DNA from: Plasmodium brasilianum
Taxonomy: Eukaryota > Apicomplexa > Aconoidasida > Haemosporida > Plasmodiidae
Reading direction: 5' to 3'
DNA length: 64,000 bases
Assembly: GCF_023973825.1 (NCBI RefSeq)
Contig: NC_090123.1
Location: 727,501 to 791,500 of the forward strand
The notes under the pieces are model-generated. The model made no database searches and was not told the DNA's origin. It was given only the letters and a program-made list of their open reading frames with translations. A program made the translations under genes and the position numbers. Positions 61,132 through 64,000 of the stretch are shown one piece after another (the first letter of the stretch is position 1; the number at the start of each line of letters is the position of its first letter).

Positions 61132-62527
61132 GAGAAAAATTTCTCGTCTCTTAGTTAGGAAGCTTAACCCCAGTGTCAATTTAAACAGAATAAATTCCGC
61201 ACACTTACTGAAACATCTTGAAAATGTATGCGAGCACATATTTGAAGTGGGTAGGTACAACATACAAAAGCCGCTAAGACCTGGGTATTATAATAGATTA
61301 TTGCACGGAAAAGAAAAGGGAACGGGAAGAAAAAGGAAAGTCAATTATATTGTTAACAACGTGGAAAGAAATAATAAATTGTTTCAACAAGTGTATCAAT
61401 ATTTTGATAAAGCAAAAGTTTTATTACCAGAATTTGGTCCAACAGGTATACTTAGGTTATTATATGCTTTATTAAAAATAAGAAATTTTGATTTTGAAAA
61501 AAATAAAAGAAAAAAAGCAACTATATTAAAATATATAGAATATTACATATTGCGAAGTTCAATACATGATGAAATTTACAATTTTTGGAAACACATCACA
61601 TTAAATGATATTGTGCTTTTATTTAAAATGTTTATTAAGAATAATTATTTTTCTTACGAATTAATAAACAAATTAATCAACGAGGTAATTAATAATGTTA
61701 AATATTCTGTACCGTCTGACTTGGTCATATTCTTATGTACATATCATGTATACAAAAGTAAGATAAAATTTAAAAGGTACAAAATAAGAGAGGTATGTCT
61801 ATCTGAAAATTCTTTGAAGATGTTTTATAAAAATGTTATACGTAATAACTCTTTTGATATTACAAACAAGGAGATGTGTAACTTTATAACCCTCTTTTCA
61901 CTATATGGTAAAAATATACCCCTAAACGAGAGGGTAGAAATATACAAAAAATCAGTTGCACATATAAAAAAAACAAAGTTCACATATTCCCCTGACCATG
62001 TTAAGAATTTTATAATAAGCTTCTTTAGAATACATAACTTTATCCAAAAGACGAGTTATCATAATAGTAGCACCTGCAGCAATGTTAACACTCCAAACGA
62101 ATTTTTAAAAATTTTATTCGAGTTATATAATAAACGCAATATAGATGTCAAAGTAGAAGAGGAGCTGTATATTCTAGACAAATCATTAAAGAACTGCTAT
62201 TACGATTATGATAGTTTAGATAACATAATATTTAATATAAAAAATAATATTTCCCATTTGAATAATAAAAATAAAATAAAATTTATTAACTTAGTTGCAA
62301 AACTACGAAATGTTTACAACACGGGAGAACAAGGGATAACTCTGATAACCTCTAAAACAAAATTTATTGATGTCATGTTAAGGCAAATTTTAAGTGATTG
62401 TGTATCATTTATAAACATGAAATATAAACTCGTGCCATGGAGTTTTAGGCATGTTTTATTACGTCATCAGCTGTACAGTCAGATTCATATGAGGGCATTG
62501 CCAAACAAATGCGAATTGGGGGTTTAA
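61130..62527 (+). CDS. Conserved protein, probably organellar, with helical repeats
   Basis: Single exon, 465 residues, basic. The N-terminus MRKISRLLVRKLNPSVNLNR has no acidic residue and looks like a mitochondrial presequence. Most of the protein is predicted helix pairs with recurring patterns such as GPTGILRLLYALLKIRNF, TLNDIVLLFKMFIKNN, VPSDLVIFLCTYHVY, TNKEMCNFITLFSLYG and SPDHVKNFIISFFRIHNF. These resemble the heptatricopeptide/OPR-like repeats of apicomplexan organelle RNA-binding proteins, but no RAP domain is present. I infer a role in mitochondrial RNA or ribosome function with low certainty. The ATG at 61130 follows immediately after a T-run. Confidence 0.8.
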
Positions 62528-62548
62528 AAAAGGGCTTAACACGTGTAT

Positions 62549-62583
<35 letters not shown>

Positions 62584-63965
62584 TTATGTGTCTGTGTGTA
62601 CGAACTAACGTATATCAAAAATTTTGCTTATCATTGGAAAGAACGTTATTACAAATGTATATGCAACTGTACAAACCATTCCCGTGCTACGAAGTAATTG
62701 GATAACGAATGTGAGAATATTAATCATAATTACTCGCTCATGCATTATTCTATTTTGATTTGCTCTATTTTATTTATTCATTCAATCATCCATTCATTCA
62801 TTTATTTGTTTTTTGTTTTTTGTTTTTTGTTGTTTTTTTTTTTTTTTTTTTATATAGCCAAATTGCGAACGAAAAATGCCCTTACAACATGCACTGTTCA
62901 TGTAATTTACACACCGTTTTTGCTTTCCTTGGATAAATTTCATTTTAACCCTTAATTAGCTTTTCTTTTAATAAACAATACATAAATATTTTCCCATTTT
63001 TAAAACAAATTTCTTTTCTATTTGATTCAATTTCGCTTTAAATGTATCTTCTACATTCTAATTACCATTTTGGCTTTCGCAAAAAAAAGAAAAAAACAAA
63101 AAAATTAGACTAGTAGTCCTTTTTATTTCTTTACGTAATTTCCGTATGGGAATTTTTTTTCTTTTTTAAGCTTAAGGAAAAATTAGAACAGAACAAAATC
63201 GAATCATAAAATTTTCAAATATTTATAAAATTTTTAGTATAATTGGTTATATTGTTTACTATTACGTGGTATAAGTGTTAGTAGATAAATTGTCCACTAT
63301 AAAGGAGGATTGCACACAAATTACGTACAAAAGTAAAACATGTTAATTTGTATTCACGTTGCTTTATGGTATGACCTTTTAATAATACTCTATATTAGCA
63401 ATATATCCTAAAAGTTGCATACTTATTATTCCCTTTTTCCTTTTATTTATTTTTTTTTTTTTTCTTATTAAATAGATTGAACATTTTAATAAAATATCTC
63501 TAGAAGATAAAAAAAGAAAAAAAAAAGAAGAAAAATAAAGGATAACCCCCCAATTAACTAATTTTATAAATAACAATCTTCATAAAATGTATACTTGCAA
63601 AAGAAAAAAAATACCATTTCAAACAAGTACAAATATAATAATACAAACATAATATTACAAATTTATCATGAAATAAAATAAAAATTAAAAAAAATGCTCC
63701 AACCTGAGTGATAGTTCAACGACACTTCAAAAAGCAGAGAACACAAAAAATGTTCACTATATATATATAAATATATATATATATATAATATATATGTATG
63801 TATGTATGTATGTATTTATGTATGTATTGATGTATGTATTGATGTATGTATTGATGTATATATCATACACATAGCTACGTATGCACTTGAAATAGGGGTA
63901 TATATTTATTAAATATGGGCTACAAATTTTTTTTTTTTTTCTAATCCTTCGTTTTTACTTTGCAG
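62528..63965. other. Intergenic after the 61130 gene, ending in a possible splice acceptor
   Basis: Contains (TA)n at 62552-62578, T-rich tracts near 62810-62850 and TATG/TGTATTGA tetranucleotide-like repeats at 63790-63860. It ends with a T-rich tract, CTAATCC and TTTGCAG at 63959-63965. Confidence 0.5.
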
Positions 63966-64000
63966 GGAAGGCAACAATCACCCCAGTAATTTTGTTCCTC
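63966..64000 (+). CDS. Possible 5' edge of an exon continuing beyond the window
   Basis: The sequence after TTTGCAG (63959-63965) is clearly less AT-rich. Two frames are open: from 63967 it reads EGNNHPSNFVP and from 63968 KATITPVILFL. No upstream exon was identified and I recognise neither peptide. It could equally be the acceptor of a 5' UTR intron. Confidence 0.3.

Overview
This window is nuclear chromosomal DNA of a malaria parasite (Plasmodium). It is very AT-rich and full of homopolymer runs and (TA)n tracts. Coding sequence is dense in Asn, Lys, Asp and Ser and carries low-complexity inserts. Introns are short, AT-rich GT...AG introns, and proteins such as apicortin and an SRSF1-like SR protein are typical of apicomplexans. 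The order proteasome beta-1 / SWIB / RAP ... apicortin / eIF3B / F-actin capping beta / sugar-nucleotide pyrophosphorylase / SPT16 / SR1 matches, from memory, a core block of P. falciparum chromosome 5. The base composition and repeat style look more like P. malariae or P. ovale than P. falciparum; that species call is inference.

Layout. 2-361: degenerate repeat with in-frame stops. 1779-3298 (+): proteasome subunit beta type-1, four exons. 4595-5020 (+): SWIB-domain protein. 6408-11227 (-): large HPR/OPR-like plus RAP-domain organellar RNA-binding protein, split by a frameshift in an A13 run, with one 3' intron. 12455-15010 (-): NOSIP-type U-box protein rebuilt from six exons. 16412-18418 (+): two-exon protein with a PARP-catalytic-like N-terminus and two B-boxes. 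20236-26916 (+): very large protein with four AP2-like DNA-binding segments and an in-frame TAG near the N-terminus. 29527-30435 (+): apicortin. 31523-33673 (-): eIF3B. 37275-38273 (+): F-actin capping protein beta. 41025-43361 (+): USP-type UDP-sugar pyrophosphorylase. 45422-49179 (-): FACT subunit SPT16, three exons. 54736-55991 (+): SRSF1-like SR protein, two exons. 57996-60062 (+): conserved protein with a tectonin-like C-terminus. 61130-62527 (+): conserved helical-repeat, probably organellar, protein. A likely splice acceptor and exon edge lies at 63966.

These are ordinary single-copy housekeeping and regulatory genes, not an operon or an island. They cover protein turnover (proteasome, NOSIP), chromatin and transcription (SWIB, AP2-like, SPT16), RNA processing and translation (SR protein, eIF3B), organelle RNA metabolism (RAP protein, the 61130 gene) and the cytoskeleton (apicortin, capping protein). 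Roughly half the window is non-coding: 5' and 3' flanks and introns dominated by micro- and minisatellites. The most unusual content is the PARP-like/B-box protein, the four-AP2-like giant with a premature stop, and the homopolymer frameshift in the RAP gene. No tRNA, rRNA, CRISPR array or transposon was recognised.
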